Of a stretch of 64,000 bases of DNA, positions 1 to 9,013 are shown in pieces (within the stretch, counting starts at the first letter, position 1; every line of letters begins with the position of its first letter). The position numbers and the translations under genes were made by a program. A model generated the notes under the pieces. That model was not told where the DNA came from. It did not search any database and saw only the letters and a program-made list of their open reading frames with translations. The stretch is from Nocardioides solisilvae (lineage in GTDB: Bacteria > Actinomycetota > Actinomycetes > Propionibacteriales > Nocardioidaceae). Location: positions 372,001 to 436,000 of the forward strand of contig NZ_QHKX01000002.1 in NCBI RefSeq assembly GCF_003194625.1, written 5' to 3'.

Positions 1-1462
1 GGGCGACGAGCCCCGCGCGCTCCCGGTCGGCGGTCTGCAGGGAGTCGCGCGCCTGGGCGAGGCGCTCCTCGACCTCGTCGAGCGCCTCGACCGAGGCCTC
101 GTGCTCGGCGTCCAGACCCTCCTCGCCGGCGTCCAGGCCGGCCACCTCGGTCTCGAGGGCGGTGAAGTCGCGCTGCGCGCGCTCGGCCCGCTCGAGGGCC
201 TCCCGGCGCGCGGCGTCCAGCCGGCCGAGCTCCTCGTCGGCGGCGGCGGCGCGGGACTTCAGGGCGTTCACCTGGCCCTGCAGGCGGGCGAGCCCCTCGC
301 GCCGGTCGGCGGCCGCGCGGACGAGGCCGGCCACCCGCTTCTCCTCGTCGGCCGCGGCGTCCTCGGCCGACCGTCGGGCCGCCACCGCCTGCTCCAGGGA
401 CCCCCGCAGCTGGTCGACCTCGGCGGCCGCCTGCTCCTCCTGCTGCCGCGCGCGGGCCGCCTGCGCCTCCAGCTCCTCGGGGTCCCGCCCCGCCACCTGT
501 CCCTCCTCGGAGGAGCCGCGGGCGTTCCGCACGCGCTCCGCGGCCAGCGACTGGGTGCCGCGGAGGCGCTCACGCAGGCCCGACAGCGCGAACCAGGACT
601 CCTGGGCGGCGGCCAGGGCCGGCAGGTCCTCGCGCAGCGCCGCCTCGAGCCGGGCCTCCGCCTCGCGGGCCGCCGCGAGCTCGGCCTCGACCGCCTCGCG
701 ACGCTGCACCAGGACCGACTCGTCGGCCATCTCCTGCGCCAGGGCCGTGCGCGCCGTGACCAGGTCGTCGGCGACGAGGCGCGCCCGCGCGTCGCGCACC
801 TCCGCCTGCACGGTGGCCGCCCGTCGGGCCACCTCGGCCTGGCGGCCGAGCGGCTTGAGCTGGCGACGGATCTCGGTGATGAGGTCGTTGAGCCGCGTCA
901 GGTTGCCCTCGGTGGAGTCGAGCTTGCGGAGCGCCTTCTCCTTGCGCTTGCGGTGCTTGAGCACCCCGGCGGCCTCCTCGACGAACCCGCGCCGGTCCTC
1001 GGGGGTGGCGTGCAGGATCGAGTCGAGCTGCCCCTGGCCGACGATCACGTGCATCTCGCGCCCGATCCCCGAGTCGGAGAGGAGCTCCTGGACGTCGAGG
1101 AGCCGGCAGGAGGTGCCGTTGATCGCGTACTCCGAGCCGCCGTTGCGGAACATCGTGCGGCTGATCGTCACCTCGGCGTAGTCGATGGGGAGCGCACCGT
1201 CGGCGTTGTCGATCGTGAGGGCGACCTCGGCCCGACCCAGCGGCGGGCGTCCTGAGGTGCCGGCGAAGATGACGTCCTCCATCTTGCCGCCGCGCAGCGA
1301 CTTGGCGCCCTGCTCGCCCATCACCCAGGCGAGGGCGTCGACGACGTTGGACTTGCCCGAGCCGTTGGGGCCGACGATGCAGGTGATCCCCGGCTCCAGC
1401 TGGAGCGTCGTGGCCGACGCGAAGGACTTGAACCCCTTCAGGGTCAGGCTCTTCAGGTACAC
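1..1462 (-). CDS. smc: Chromosome segregation ATPase SMC, N-terminal part, cut by the window edge
   Basis: About 487 codons are present; the hinge and C-terminal half lie beyond the left edge. The protein begins VYLKSLTLKGFKSF and has a Walker A motif GPNGSGKS at residues 31-38, followed by the usual SMC head. From about residue 170 onward it is a long Glu/Arg/Ala-rich coiled coil. The GTG start at 1462 is supported by GAGGAG eight bases upstream. SMC proteins form the condensin-like ring with ScpA/ScpB that compacts and segregates chromosomes. It follows rnc and mutM on the same strand, the usual actinobacterial order. Confidence 0.95.
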   Translation of the reverse strand, partial: MYLKSLTLKGFKSFASATTLQLEPGITCIVGPNGSGKSNVVDALAWVMGEQGAKSLRGGKMEDVIFAGTSGRPPLGRAEVALTIDNADGALPIDYAEVTISRTMFRNGGSEYAINGTSCRLLDVQELLSDSGIGREMHVIVGQGQLDSILHATPEDRRGFVEEAAGVLKHRKRKEKALRKLDSTEGNLTRLNDLITEIRRQLKPLGRQAEVARRAATVQAEVRDARARLVADDLVTARTALAQEMADESVLVQRREAVEAELAAAREAEARLEAALREDLPALAAAQESWFALSGLRERLRGTQSLAAERVRNARGSSEEGQVAGRDPEELEAQAARARQQEEQAAAEVDQLRGSLEQAVAARRSAEDAAADEEKRVAGLVRAAADRREGLARLQGQVNALKSRAAAADEELGRLDAARREALERAERAQRDFTALETEVAGLDAGEEGLDAEHEASVEALDEVEERLAQARDSLQTADRERAGLVA

Positions 1463-1478
1463 CCGGCACTCCTCACGG

Positions 1479-2762
1479 CTACGGCTCGACCGCGGTCACC
1501 CTACCCGCGCGGCCGCCTGCGGGGCGGGAGCCCGGCGGGCGGTCCGCGGCGGCCACGTGGGCGAGGGTGCGCCACACCAGGGCCAGCGTCACCGCGGAGC
1601 CGGCGAAGGCGAACCAGAAGGGGGCCGCCAGCCCCCACCGCTCGGCGATCGCGCCGCCCAGGAGCTGGCCCACGACCATCCCGGCGAAGACGGCGACGAG
1701 GTAGACGGAACCGACCCGCCCCTGCAGCTCGGTGGGCACCGCGCGCTGTCGCACCGAGACCGAGACGTTGTACCAGACGAACGAGTAGCCCCCGAAGGCC
1801 ACCATGACGAGCAACGCGACCCAGCCGGTGGTGGTGAGGGCCAGCGCCAGGTGGACGAGCACCTCGAGCAGGAGGCAGCCGCGCATCAGGGTCGCGGCGT
1901 CCAGGTGCCGCTCGAGCCACCCGTAGGTCGCCGTGCCGACGAGGCCGCCGACGGCGGCCGCGGTGGTCAGCAGGCCGTAGCCCACCTCCCCCATGCCCAC
2001 GCGGTGCAGCGACCACAGCACCAGGACCGACCAGGCGGCGCCCCACGTCACGTTGAAGGCGCAGACCACCAGCGCCAACGTGCGCATCGCGGCGTGGCGG
2101 CGCAACCAGCGCACCCCTTCGGCGACGTCGTGGCGCACCGCGGTCCCGCCCGGCTCGCGCACGGCGCCCCGGGCCGCCGCGATCCGGGAGACCAGGACGG
2201 CGGCCAGCAGCACGGTGGTGGCCTGCACCAGGAACGGCCAGGCCGTGCCCGCCGCGAAGAGGAACGCCCCCAGCGGCGGCCCGACCAGCTGGTTGCCGAC
2301 CAGGTAGCCGGCCTGGAGGCGGGAGTTGGCGGTCCCGAGGTCGGGGCCGGCCACGACCATCGGGGTGAGCGTGGAGGTGGTCGTGTCGGAGAAGACCTCG
2401 GCGAGCCCCAGCGCGAGCATGGCGGCCAGCACCACCGCGATGCCGACGTGCCCCGTCACCACCGTGAGGCAGAGGACACCGAGGACGAGGGCCCGCAGCA
2501 GGTTGGCCACGACGACGACGTGGCGGCGGTCGAGCCGGTCGGCGACCACGCCGGCGTAGAGGCCGAGCAGCAACCACGGGACGCGCTGCAGGGCCGCCGC
2601 CAGGGCGACCAGGCGCGCGTCGTCGGTCTGCTGGGCGACCAGCAGCGGGCCCGCCGCGAGGGCGATGCCGTCGCCGACGTTGCTGGCCCAGACCGAGGCC
2701 AGGAGGCGTCGGAAGTCGCGCCCCAGCCGACGGGGCACCAGGGTGTCGAGGAGCCGGGTCAC
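1479..2762 (-). CDS. MFS transporter (MFS_3 / enterobactin-exporter-like)
   Basis: This 427-residue membrane protein has about 10-12 hydrophobic segments and the N-terminal pattern ASNVGDGIALAAGPLL typical of the MFS_3 group. A motif-A-like loop, GVVADRLDRRHVVV, follows the second helix. Such proteins are proton-coupled efflux carriers; the substrate cannot be read from the sequence. The GTG start sits seven bases after the stop codon of the small coiled-coil gene, so the two are probably co-transcribed. A small hairpin (GCCCGC, 5-base loop, GCGGGC, 2763-2779) lies immediately upstream of the start and covers the previous stop codon, which could affect translation. Confidence 0.85.
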   Translation of the reverse strand: MTRLLDTLVPRRLGRDFRRLLASVWASNVGDGIALAAGPLLVAQQTDDARLVALAAALQRVPWLLLGLYAGVVADRLDRRHVVVVANLLRALVLGVLCLTVVTGHVGIAVVLAAMLALGLAEVFSDTTTSTLTPMVVAGPDLGTANSRLQAGYLVGNQLVGPPLGAFLFAAGTAWPFLVQATTVLLAAVLVSRIAAARGAVREPGGTAVRHDVAEGVRWLRRHAAMRTLALVVCAFNVTWGAAWSVLVLWSLHRVGMGEVGYGLLTTAAAVGGLVGTATYGWLERHLDAATLMRGCLLLEVLVHLALALTTTGWVALLVMVAFGGYSFVWYNVSVSVRQRAVPTELQGRVGSVYLVAVFAGMVVGQLLGGAIAERWGLAAPFWFAFAGSAVTLALVWRTLAHVAAADRPPGSRPAGGRAGRVTAVEP

Positions 2763-2769
2763 GCCCGCA

Positions 2770-2973
2770 TCAGGCGGGCTGCATCTCCTGCATGGCCTGG
2801 TCGTCGAGGAGCGCAGCGGCCTGGAGGTCGGTGAGCCGGTCGTTCTCGTCCTGCAGGCGGTGGACCAGCGCCTCGAGGTCGGCGACGCGCGCGCGCAGCC
2901 GGGCGTTCTCCGAGGTGAGCTGGGCGCTGCCGCGCTGGTCGATGCCGAGATGTCCGAGGAGCGCCTTGGCCAT
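2770..2973 (-). CDS. Small coiled-coil protein of unknown function
   Basis: This 67-residue protein begins MAKALLGHLG and continues with a heptad-like stretch (LTSENARLRARVADLEALVHR) that should form a coiled coil, as in small bZIP-like or septum-associated helpers. I do not recognise a named family. The ATG at 2973 is chosen because GAAAGG lies seven bases upstream; the longer upstream reading (to 3087) is Pro/Arg-rich and looks non-coding. It lies between mutM and the MFS gene on the same strand, with only seven bases to the MFS start. Confidence 0.7.
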   Translation of the reverse strand: MAKALLGHLGIDQRGSAQLTSENARLRARVADLEALVHRLQDENDRLTDLQAAALLDDQAMQEMQPA

Positions 2974-3156
2974 CGTCAACCTTTCAGGAGTGGGGAGCAC
3001 ACGTGGGACGCCGGAGATCGTCGCGGCCCGGGGACCGCCGGGGACCGGCGCAGGAGACCGCGGTGCGGCCGTCTTCAAGAGTCCCACCGGCAGGCCGCCG
3101 GGTCAACTCGGCGGGACCCGGCCCGGGGCGGGCCGGCGTCGGCCCGGCACGACGGG

Positions 3157-4014
3157 TCAGCGGGCGACGCGCCGAGCCCGGGGCACGGGCTGGCACCGGG
3201 GGCAGAAGAAGGACGACCGGTTCATGAAGGCCACCCGCCGGATCGGCGTCCCGCACCGCTCGCACGGACGGCCTTCCTGCCCGTAGGCGTGGAGGCTGCG
3301 GTCGAAGTAGCCCGACTCGCCGTTGACGTTGACGTAGAGCGCGTCGAACGACGTGCCGCCCTGGGCGAGGGCCGACTCCATCACCTCACGGGCGTGGCCC
3401 AGCACCTCGAGGGCCTGGCCCCGGGTGAGCCGGTCGCCCGGTCGCTCACCGTGCACCCGGGCCCGCCACAGGGCCTCGTCGGCGTAGATGTTGCCGATCC
3501 CGGAGACCAGGCCCTGGTCGAGCAGCTGGCGCTTCACCGCACTGGGCCGACGGCGGATCCGCGCCGCCACGTCGGCGGTGTCGAAGGCCGGGTCCAGCGG
3601 GTCCATCGCGATGTGGGCGATCTCGGTGGGCAGCGAGGCGCCCTCCGGCGAGAACGCCAGCCCGCCGAACATCCGCTGGTCGACGAAGCGGAGCTCCCGG
3701 TCCCCCGCCAGTCGCAGCCGGACCCGCAGGTGCCGCTCGTCGGGCGTCCCGGGGGGCTGCACCAGCATCTGGCCGCTCATGCCGAGGTGTCCCAGGACGG
3801 CGTCGCCCGAGTCCAGGGCGAGCCAGAAGTACTTGCCGCGTCGGCGCACCGCCACCGGCGTGCGCCCGGTCACCGCGGCGGCGAAGCCCTCGGGCCCGAG
3901 GGGGTCGCGGCGCAGCGGGCGCGGGTGCAGGACCTCGACGTCGAGCACGCCCCGACCCACGACGTGGCGCTCGAGGCCACGGCGCACGACCTCGACCTCG
4001 GGCAGCTCGGGCAC
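3157..4014 (-). CDS. mutM: Formamidopyrimidine-DNA glycosylase (Fpg/MutM)
   Basis: This 285-residue enzyme removes 8-oxoguanine and formamidopyrimidines from DNA and cuts the abasic site. The N-terminal PELPEVEVV places the catalytic Pro2 and Glu3. A conserved Lys is at about residue 61 (RRRGKYFW). The helix-two-turn-helix contains [17 protein letters not shown]. The C-terminal zinc finger has Cys251, Cys254, Cys271 and Cys274. Its start is four bases from the rnc stop, so rnc-mutM are translated from one message. Confidence 0.96.
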   Translation of the reverse strand: MPELPEVEVVRRGLERHVVGRGVLDVEVLHPRPLRRDPLGPEGFAAAVTGRTPVAVRRRGKYFWLALDSGDAVLGHLGMSGQMLVQPPGTPDERHLRVRLRLAGDRELRFVDQRMFGGLAFSPEGASLPTEIAHIAMDPLDPAFDTADVAARIRRRPSAVKRQLLDQGLVSGIGNIYADEALWRARVHGERPGDRLTRGQALEVLGHAREVMESALAQGGTSFDALYVNVNGESGYFDRSLHAYGQEGRPCERCGTPIRRVAFMNRSSFFCPRCQPVPRARRVAR

Positions 4015-4017
4015 GGC

Positions 4018-4746
4018 TCAGGACCCGCTCGGGACCCCGTCGGTGCGCTGCGCCTCGGCGATCTCCTCGTAGGCGGTCCGCGCCGCGGCCTGCTCGGCCT
4101 CCTTCTTGGAGCGCCCGGTGCCGTGGCCGTAGAGGGACTCCCCCACCCGGACCTGCGCGGTGAAGGTCTTGGCGTGGTCGGGGCCGTCGTCCTGGATGAC
4201 GTAGTCGGGCACGCCGAGCTGGTGCTCGGCGGCGAGCTCCTGCAGCGAGGTCTTCCAGTCGAGCCCGGCGCCCATGGCGGACGCCGCCTCCATCAACGGG
4301 TCGAAGAGGCGGTGGACCACGGTCGCCGCCTCCTCCAGCCCGCCGGAGAGGTGGATCGCGCCGATCACCGCCTCGACGGTGTCGGAGAGGATCGAGGCCT
4401 TCTCCCGGCCGCCGGTCGTCTCCTCGCCGCGGCCGAGCTTGACGTGCTCGCCCAGCCCGATCGTGCGCGCGACGTCCGCGAGGGCGCGCGCGTTGACCAC
4501 CGCCGCCCTCAGCTTGGCCAGGCGGCCCTCGGAGAGGTCGGGGTGGGCGCGGTAGAGCGTCTCGGTCACGACGACCCCGAGGACCGAGTCCCCGAGGAAC
4601 TCGAGGCGCTCGTTGGTCGGCAGGCCGCCGTTCTCGTAGGCGAACGAGCGGTGCGTCAGCGCACGGTCCAGCAGCTCGGCGTCCAGGACCGGATCACCGA
4701 GTGCTGCCCGGAGCTGCTCCGTGCTCAGCTGCGAGACCTCGGTCAG
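4018..4746 (-). CDS. rnc: Ribonuclease III
   Basis: RNase III cleaves double-stranded RNA in rRNA and mRNA processing. The signature [13 protein letters not shown] and the second acidic site ([16 protein letters not shown]) are intact, followed by a dsRNA-binding domain starting near [10 protein letters not shown]. The start is uncertain. Homologues begin only a few residues before the region [11 protein letters not shown], which fits a rare CTG at 4746 that overlaps the rpmF stop as CTGA. A GTG at 4788 or an ATG at 4872 would add up to 42 Arg/Pro-rich residues read out of frame through rpmF. The gene itself is certain. Confidence 0.9.
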   Translation of the reverse strand: MTEVSQLSTEQLRAALGDPVLDAELLDRALTHRSFAYENGGLPTNERLEFLGDSVLGVVVTETLYRAHPDLSEGRLAKLRAAVVNARALADVARTIGLGEHVKLGRGEETTGGREKASILSDTVEAVIGAIHLSGGLEEAATVVHRLFDPLMEAASAMGAGLDWKTSLQELAAEHQLGVPDYVIQDDGPDHAKTFTAQVRVGESLYGHGTGRSKKEAEQAAARTAYEEIAEAQRTDGVPSGS

Positions 4747-4928
4747 AGGACCTGGCGACGGTCGGCGCGAGCGCCGTACTGGCCGCACTCGCCGCACGCG
4801 CGGTGCGGCAGGTGCTTGGCGCCGCAGGCCGGGTTGGCGCAGGTCACCAGCGTGGGCGCGACAGCCTTCCACTGCGAGCGACGGTGGCGCGTGTTGCTGC
4901 GCGACATCTTCCGCTTGGGGACAGCCAC
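4743..4928 (-). CDS. rpmF: 50S ribosomal protein L32
   Basis: This 61-residue basic protein begins [20 protein letters not shown], the invariant L32 N-terminus, and carries the zinc-binding form with four cysteines ([12 protein letters not shown], then CGECG). The GTG start at 4928 has a strong AAGGAG ribosome binding site. It lies between yceD and rnc, as in many bacteria. The Cys-plus form binds zinc; some actinobacteria also carry a Cys-less paralogue made under zinc starvation, which is not seen here. Confidence 0.97.
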   Translation of the reverse strand: MAVPKRKMSRSNTRHRRSQWKAVAPTLVTCANPACGAKHLPHRACGECGQYGARADRRQVL

Positions 4929-4989
4929 TGTGATCTCCTTTGCCAGGGCCTGACGGCCTCGTGCTCTCGTCCGGTCGGGGTCCCGACCT

Positions 4990-5535
4990 TCAGTCCTCTT
5001 CCTGCTTCAGGGCCTGCAGCCCCGCCCAGCGCGGGTCGACCGCCGCCTCGTGCCCGTGGTCCGGGTCGTCCGCGAGCCGCGCGCCACACTCGACGCACAG
5101 CCCGGGACAGTCGTCCTGGCACAGCGGCTGGAACGGCAGTGCGAGCACCACCGCGTCCCGCAGCAGGGGCTCGAGGTCGAGCAGGTCGCCCTCGAGCTTG
5201 CTGGCCTCGTCGTCCAGCTCCTCGTCGGAGCTGTCGTGCCGGACGTCGTCGTAGACGTACAGCTCCTGGAAGTTGACGGCGACCTCGTCGTCGATCCCTT
5301 CCAGGCACCGCACGCACTCGCCTTCCAGCGCGGCTCTCGCCACACCGGTGACCAGCACGCCCTCCATGACCGCCTCGAGGCGCAGGTCGAGCTCGACCGG
5401 CGACCCCTCGGGGACACGAAGGACTTCGATGCCAAGCTCTGCCGGTGCCGGCACCGAACGGACCACCTCACGCTGGGACCCCGGGCGGCGGCCGAGCTCG
5501 CGAGTGTCGAGCACGAGCGGCGCTCTCGGGTCCAA
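4990..5535 (-). CDS. yceD: YceD / DUF177 family protein
   Basis: This 181-residue acidic protein begins [19 protein letters not shown] and has the family cysteine pattern ([13 protein letters not shown], then [13 protein letters not shown]). The DUF177 family is nearly always encoded just before rpmF, and the bacterial members are linked to 23S rRNA accumulation. The start is taken as a TTG at 5535; in-frame CTG codons just upstream are alternatives. It is followed at 62 bases by rpmF on the same strand. Confidence 0.85.
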   Translation of the reverse strand: MDPRAPLVLDTRELGRRPGSQREVVRSVPAPAELGIEVLRVPEGSPVELDLRLEAVMEGVLVTGVARAALEGECVRCLEGIDDEVAVNFQELYVYDDVRHDSSDEELDDEASKLEGDLLDLEPLLRDAVVLALPFQPLCQDDCPGLCVECGARLADDPDHGHEAAVDPRWAGLQALKQEED

Positions 5536-5619
5536 GCTGTTCAGTGGTCCACTTTCAGTGCTGGGGCAAGGCAGAACTCAGGGAGTCTAACCGGCGGCGC
5601 GGGTGGGCGGCAAAACGGG

Positions 5620-6114
5620 TCAGGCCTGCCCGGCGGCCCGCTCGGCCAGCCGGGCGAGGAGCCGTTCCAGCACGGCCGGCGGCACCAGGCCCGACACGTC
5701 GCCCCCGAGCGCGGCGACCTCCTTGACCAGGCTCGAGGCGAGGAAGGAGTACTCCGGGGCGGTCGGCACGAAGACGGTCTCGATGGGCGCCAGGCTGGCG
5801 TTCATCTGCGCCATCTGCAGCTCGTAGTCGAAGTCGCTGACGGCCCGCAGCCCCTTGACGATGGCGGCGATCCCCTGCTCGGAGCAGAAGTCGGTGAGCA
5901 GGCCGGTGAAGCCGGCGACCCGGACGTTGCCGAACCCGGCGCACGCCTCGCGCAGCATCTCCATCCGCTCCTCGGCGGTGAAGAGCCGGTTCTTCGAGGC
6001 GTTGACGCCGACGGCGACGACCACCTCGTCGAAGAGCTTGGAGGCCCGGCTCACGATGTCGAGGTGCCCGTGGGTGACCGGGTCGAACGACCCGGGGCAG
6101 ACGGCGCGGCTCAC
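5620..6114 (-). CDS. coaD: Pantetheine-phosphate adenylyltransferase
   Basis: This 164-residue enzyme catalyses the fourth step of coenzyme A synthesis, joining 4'-phosphopantetheine to AMP from ATP. It begins VSRAVCPGSFDPVTHGHLD, containing the nucleotidyltransferase HxGH motif. Further conserved blocks are KGLRAVSDFDYELQMAQMN and EYSFLASSLVKEVA. The GTG start overlaps the rsmD stop as GTGA, which fixes the start and implies translational coupling. A longer upstream reading is an Arg/Gly-rich artefact. Confidence 0.96.
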   Translation of the reverse strand: MSRAVCPGSFDPVTHGHLDIVSRASKLFDEVVVAVGVNASKNRLFTAEERMEMLREACAGFGNVRVAGFTGLLTDFCSEQGIAAIVKGLRAVSDFDYELQMAQMNASLAPIETVFVPTAPEYSFLASSLVKEVAALGGDVSGLVPPAVLERLLARLAERAAGQA

Positions 6115-6740
6115 TGGTTCTCCTCCTGCTGGGGGTCGTGCTCGTCCCCTGCGGGGCCGACCGCGTGACCGTACCAAAGCACCGTCTCGCCGTAGCGGCG
6201 CTCCCGCCCCGCCTCCAGGCCCGACGGCCACCGGGGTGCCGGACCGCGCGCGGAGCGCTCCACCACGACCCGGGCGTCGGCGGCCAGCCAGCCGCCGGCC
6301 ACGAGCCGGGCCAGGTCGTCGGCCACCCGCTCGTCGGGCAGCGGGTAGGGCGGGTCGCTGAAGACGACGTCGTACGCCGCGGGCGCGGGGCCGGCGAGGA
6401 CCGTCGCGACGGAGCCGACCACCACCTCCACCCCGTCCGCGCCGCGGGCTGACGCCGCGGGGGCACCGAGGCTGCGGGCGTTGGCCCGCACCACCCCGGC
6501 CGTCCGGCGGTCCTGCTCGACCAGCGTGACCGCGGTCGCCCCGCGCGACCAGGCCTCGAGGCCCACCGCGCCGGAGCCGGCGTACAGGTCGAGCACCCGC
6601 AGGCCCTGCCAGGACCCGGCCCAGGACTCGAGGGCGGAGAAGAGGGCCTCCCGCACCCGGTCGCTGGTGGGACGGGTCGCGTCCCCGGGCGGGGTGGCGA
6701 GACGGCGTCCGCGCGCCACGCCCGCGATGATCCGGGTCAT
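6111..6740 (-). CDS. rsmD: 16S rRNA (guanine966-N2)-methyltransferase RsmD
   Basis: This 209-residue methyltransferase begins MTRIIAGVARGRRLATPPG. The SAM-binding motif is VLDLYAGSGAVGLEAWSRGA, and the catalytic N-methyltransferase motif is DPPY (VVFSDPPYPLPD). It methylates G966 of 16S rRNA in the small-subunit head. The ATG overlaps the recG stop as ATGA and its own stop overlaps coaD as GTGA, so recG-rsmD-coaD form a tightly coupled trio. The very long open frame that runs on upstream of this start is only a shadow of recG. Confidence 0.94.
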   Translation of the reverse strand: MTRIIAGVARGRRLATPPGDATRPTSDRVREALFSALESWAGSWQGLRVLDLYAGSGAVGLEAWSRGATAVTLVEQDRRTAGVVRANARSLGAPAASARGADGVEVVVGSVATVLAGPAPAAYDVVFSDPPYPLPDERVADDLARLVAGGWLAADARVVVERSARGPAPRWPSGLEAGRERRYGETVLWYGHAVGPAGDEHDPQQEENQ

Positions 6741-9010
6741 GCCTTCTCCATGAACGTCGAGGCCTGGGACTCCTCGACCTCGCGCACCGCGCGGGCCAGC
6801 AGCGGCGCCCCCAGCAGCTCCGGGTCCTCGGCGAGCATCCGCTCGGCGGCCTCCCGGGCGGTGACGATCGTCTTCTCGTCGCGCAGCACGCGCAGGTTCT
6901 CCAGGCTCGAGCGGTGGCCGCTCTGGCTCTTGCCCAGCACGTCGCCCTCCCGCCGCTGCTCGAGGTCGACGCGGCTCAGCTCGAAGCCGTCCGTCGTGGC
7001 GGCCACGGCGTCCAGCCGTTCGCGCGCCGGGGTCCCCTCCTCGGCCGCGGAGACCAGCAGGCAGAGCCCGGGAAGGCCTCCGCGGCCGACCCGGCCGCGC
7101 AGCTGGTGCAGCTGGGAGACGCCGAAGCGGTCGGCGTCCATCAGCACCATGGTGGTGGCGTTGGCGACGTCCACGCCGACCTCGATCACCGTCGTGGCGA
7201 CGAGCACGTCGACCTCGCCCGCCGCGAAGGCCCGCATGGTGGCCTCCTTCTCCTCCGCCGGCATCCGCCCGTGCAGCCGGGCGACCCGGACCTGGGCGAG
7301 CGGCCCTGCCGCGAGCTGCTCGGCCACCTCCTCGACGGCCGCGAGCTGCCGCGCCGGGGTCGTGTCCCGCCCGTCCTCGTCGACGTCCCGCTGGTCCTGC
7401 TCCCCCTGCTCGGGCTCGTCCCCGCTGATCCGCGGGCAGACGACGTAGGCCTGGTGGCCCTTGGCGACCTCCTCGGCGACCCGCTCCCAGACCCGGTCGA
7501 CCCACCTCGGGCGGTCGGCCAGCGGGACCACCGTGGTCTGGATCGGCGCCCGGCCCGCCGGCAGCTCGCGGAGGACCGAGGTCTCGAGGTCGCCGAAGAC
7601 CGTCATCGCCACGGTCCGCGGGATGGGGGTCGCGGTCATCACGAGCACGTGCGGCGGGCTGCCGGCCTTGTCGGTCAGCGCGGAGCGCTGCTCCACGCCG
7701 AAGCGGTGCTGCTCGTCGACCACGACGAGACCGAGGTCGGCGAAGGAGACGTGCTCCTCGAGCAGCGCGTGCGTGCCCACGACCAGCCCCGCCTCGCCGC
7801 TGGCGATCCGCAGCAGCGCCTCGGCCCGCTGGGCCCGGGGCATCGAGCCGGTCAGCAGGGCCACGCCCGTCGCCTCGTCGGCTCCGCCGAGCATCCCGCC
7901 GGCCGCGAGGTCCCCCATCATCGCCAGGATGCTGCGGTGGTGCTGCTGGGCCAGCACCTCGGTGGGCGCCAGGAGAGCGGCCTGTCCGCCGGAGTCCACG
8001 ACCCGGAGCATCGCGCGGAGGGCAACCAGCGTCTTGCCGGAGCCCACCTCGCCCTGCAGCAGCCGGTTCATCGGGTGGGGTCGCCCGAGCTCCTCGGCCA
8101 GCACCTCGCCGACCTCGCGCTGCCCGGCGGTCAGCTCGAACGGCAGCCGGGCGTCGAAGGCGGCCAGCAGCCGGCCTCCACCCCCGTCCCTCGCCTGCGT
8201 CCCGACGGCTCGCTGGGCGGCCCGGCGCCGGGCCAGGACGAGCTGGAGCACCAGCGCCTCGTGGAACCGGAACCGCTTGCGCGCCGCGCCCAGCTGCCGC
8301 TGGTCGTCGGGGCCGTGGATCCAGCGCAGCGCCGTCATCACGTCCAGCAGGCCGTGGCGCTCCAGCAGCTCGGGCGGCAGGGGCTCCTCCACCCCCGTCA
8401 CCAGCTCGAGCGCGACCTGCACGATCTTCTGGAGGTCCCAGGAGTAGAGGCCGGCGGTGACGGGGTAGACCGGGATCAGCCCCTTGAGGCTCGCGGCGAG
8501 GGCCACGTCGGCGGCGGCGGTCGCCTCGTCGGCGTCGCCCGACCCGCCCGGTCCGCCGTCGGCCGGGGCGAAGACCACGGCGTGCGGGGAGGCGAGCTGC
8601 CACGTGCGCTGGAAGAACTGGGCCTTGCCGGTGAATATGCCGCGGGAGCCCGGGGCCAGCCGCCGCGCCTCGCTCTCCGCCATCCCCTTGTGCGGCAGGA
8701 AGAAGGCGAGGCTCAGCTCGGGGCCGGCCGTCTCGACCCGGACCTCCAGACGGTGCTGCAGCCGGCCGGTGCGCCGGTTGGTGAAGGACTTGACCTGGCT
8801 GGAGCGGACCCGCCCGACCACGCTGAGCATCTCCCCCTCCCGGGGGCGGCCGACCTCGCTCAGCTCGGCGGTGGCCTCGTAGCGCCGCGGGAAGTGACGG
8901 AGCAGGTCCCCGACCGTCCGCAGACCGAGCTTCTCCTCCACGAGCGCGCGCTTCTTCACGGCTCGGCCGAAGACGGCCGCCACCGGGGAGTCGGGAGTGA
9001 TGGATCCCAT
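6737..9010 (-). CDS. recG: ATP-dependent DNA helicase RecG
   Basis: This 757-residue helicase remodels stalled replication forks and Holliday junctions. The N-terminal wedge/OB domain (about residues 1-250) is followed by Walker A GEVGSGKT, the DEQH box VVDEQHRFG, the TATPIPRT block and the C-terminal QLRGRVGRGG motif. It is longer than the roughly 690 residues of the E. coli enzyme, mainly through acidic Gly/Asp-rich inserts (for example after PADGG and around SGDEPEQGEQ) common in high-GC actinobacteria. Confidence 0.96.
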   Translation of the reverse strand: MGSITPDSPVAAVFGRAVKKRALVEEKLGLRTVGDLLRHFPRRYEATAELSEVGRPREGEMLSVVGRVRSSQVKSFTNRRTGRLQHRLEVRVETAGPELSLAFFLPHKGMAESEARRLAPGSRGIFTGKAQFFQRTWQLASPHAVVFAPADGGPGGSGDADEATAAADVALAASLKGLIPVYPVTAGLYSWDLQKIVQVALELVTGVEEPLPPELLERHGLLDVMTALRWIHGPDDQRQLGAARKRFRFHEALVLQLVLARRRAAQRAVGTQARDGGGGRLLAAFDARLPFELTAGQREVGEVLAEELGRPHPMNRLLQGEVGSGKTLVALRAMLRVVDSGGQAALLAPTEVLAQQHHRSILAMMGDLAAGGMLGGADEATGVALLTGSMPRAQRAEALLRIASGEAGLVVGTHALLEEHVSFADLGLVVVDEQHRFGVEQRSALTDKAGSPPHVLVMTATPIPRTVAMTVFGDLETSVLRELPAGRAPIQTTVVPLADRPRWVDRVWERVAEEVAKGHQAYVVCPRISGDEPEQGEQDQRDVDEDGRDTTPARQLAAVEEVAEQLAAGPLAQVRVARLHGRMPAEEKEATMRAFAAGEVDVLVATTVIEVGVDVANATTMVLMDADRFGVSQLHQLRGRVGRGGLPGLCLLVSAAEEGTPARERLDAVAATTDGFELSRVDLEQRREGDVLGKSQSGHRSSLENLRVLRDEKTIVTAREAAERMLAEDPELLGAPLLARAVREVEESQASTFMEKA

Positions 9011-9013
9011 CGG

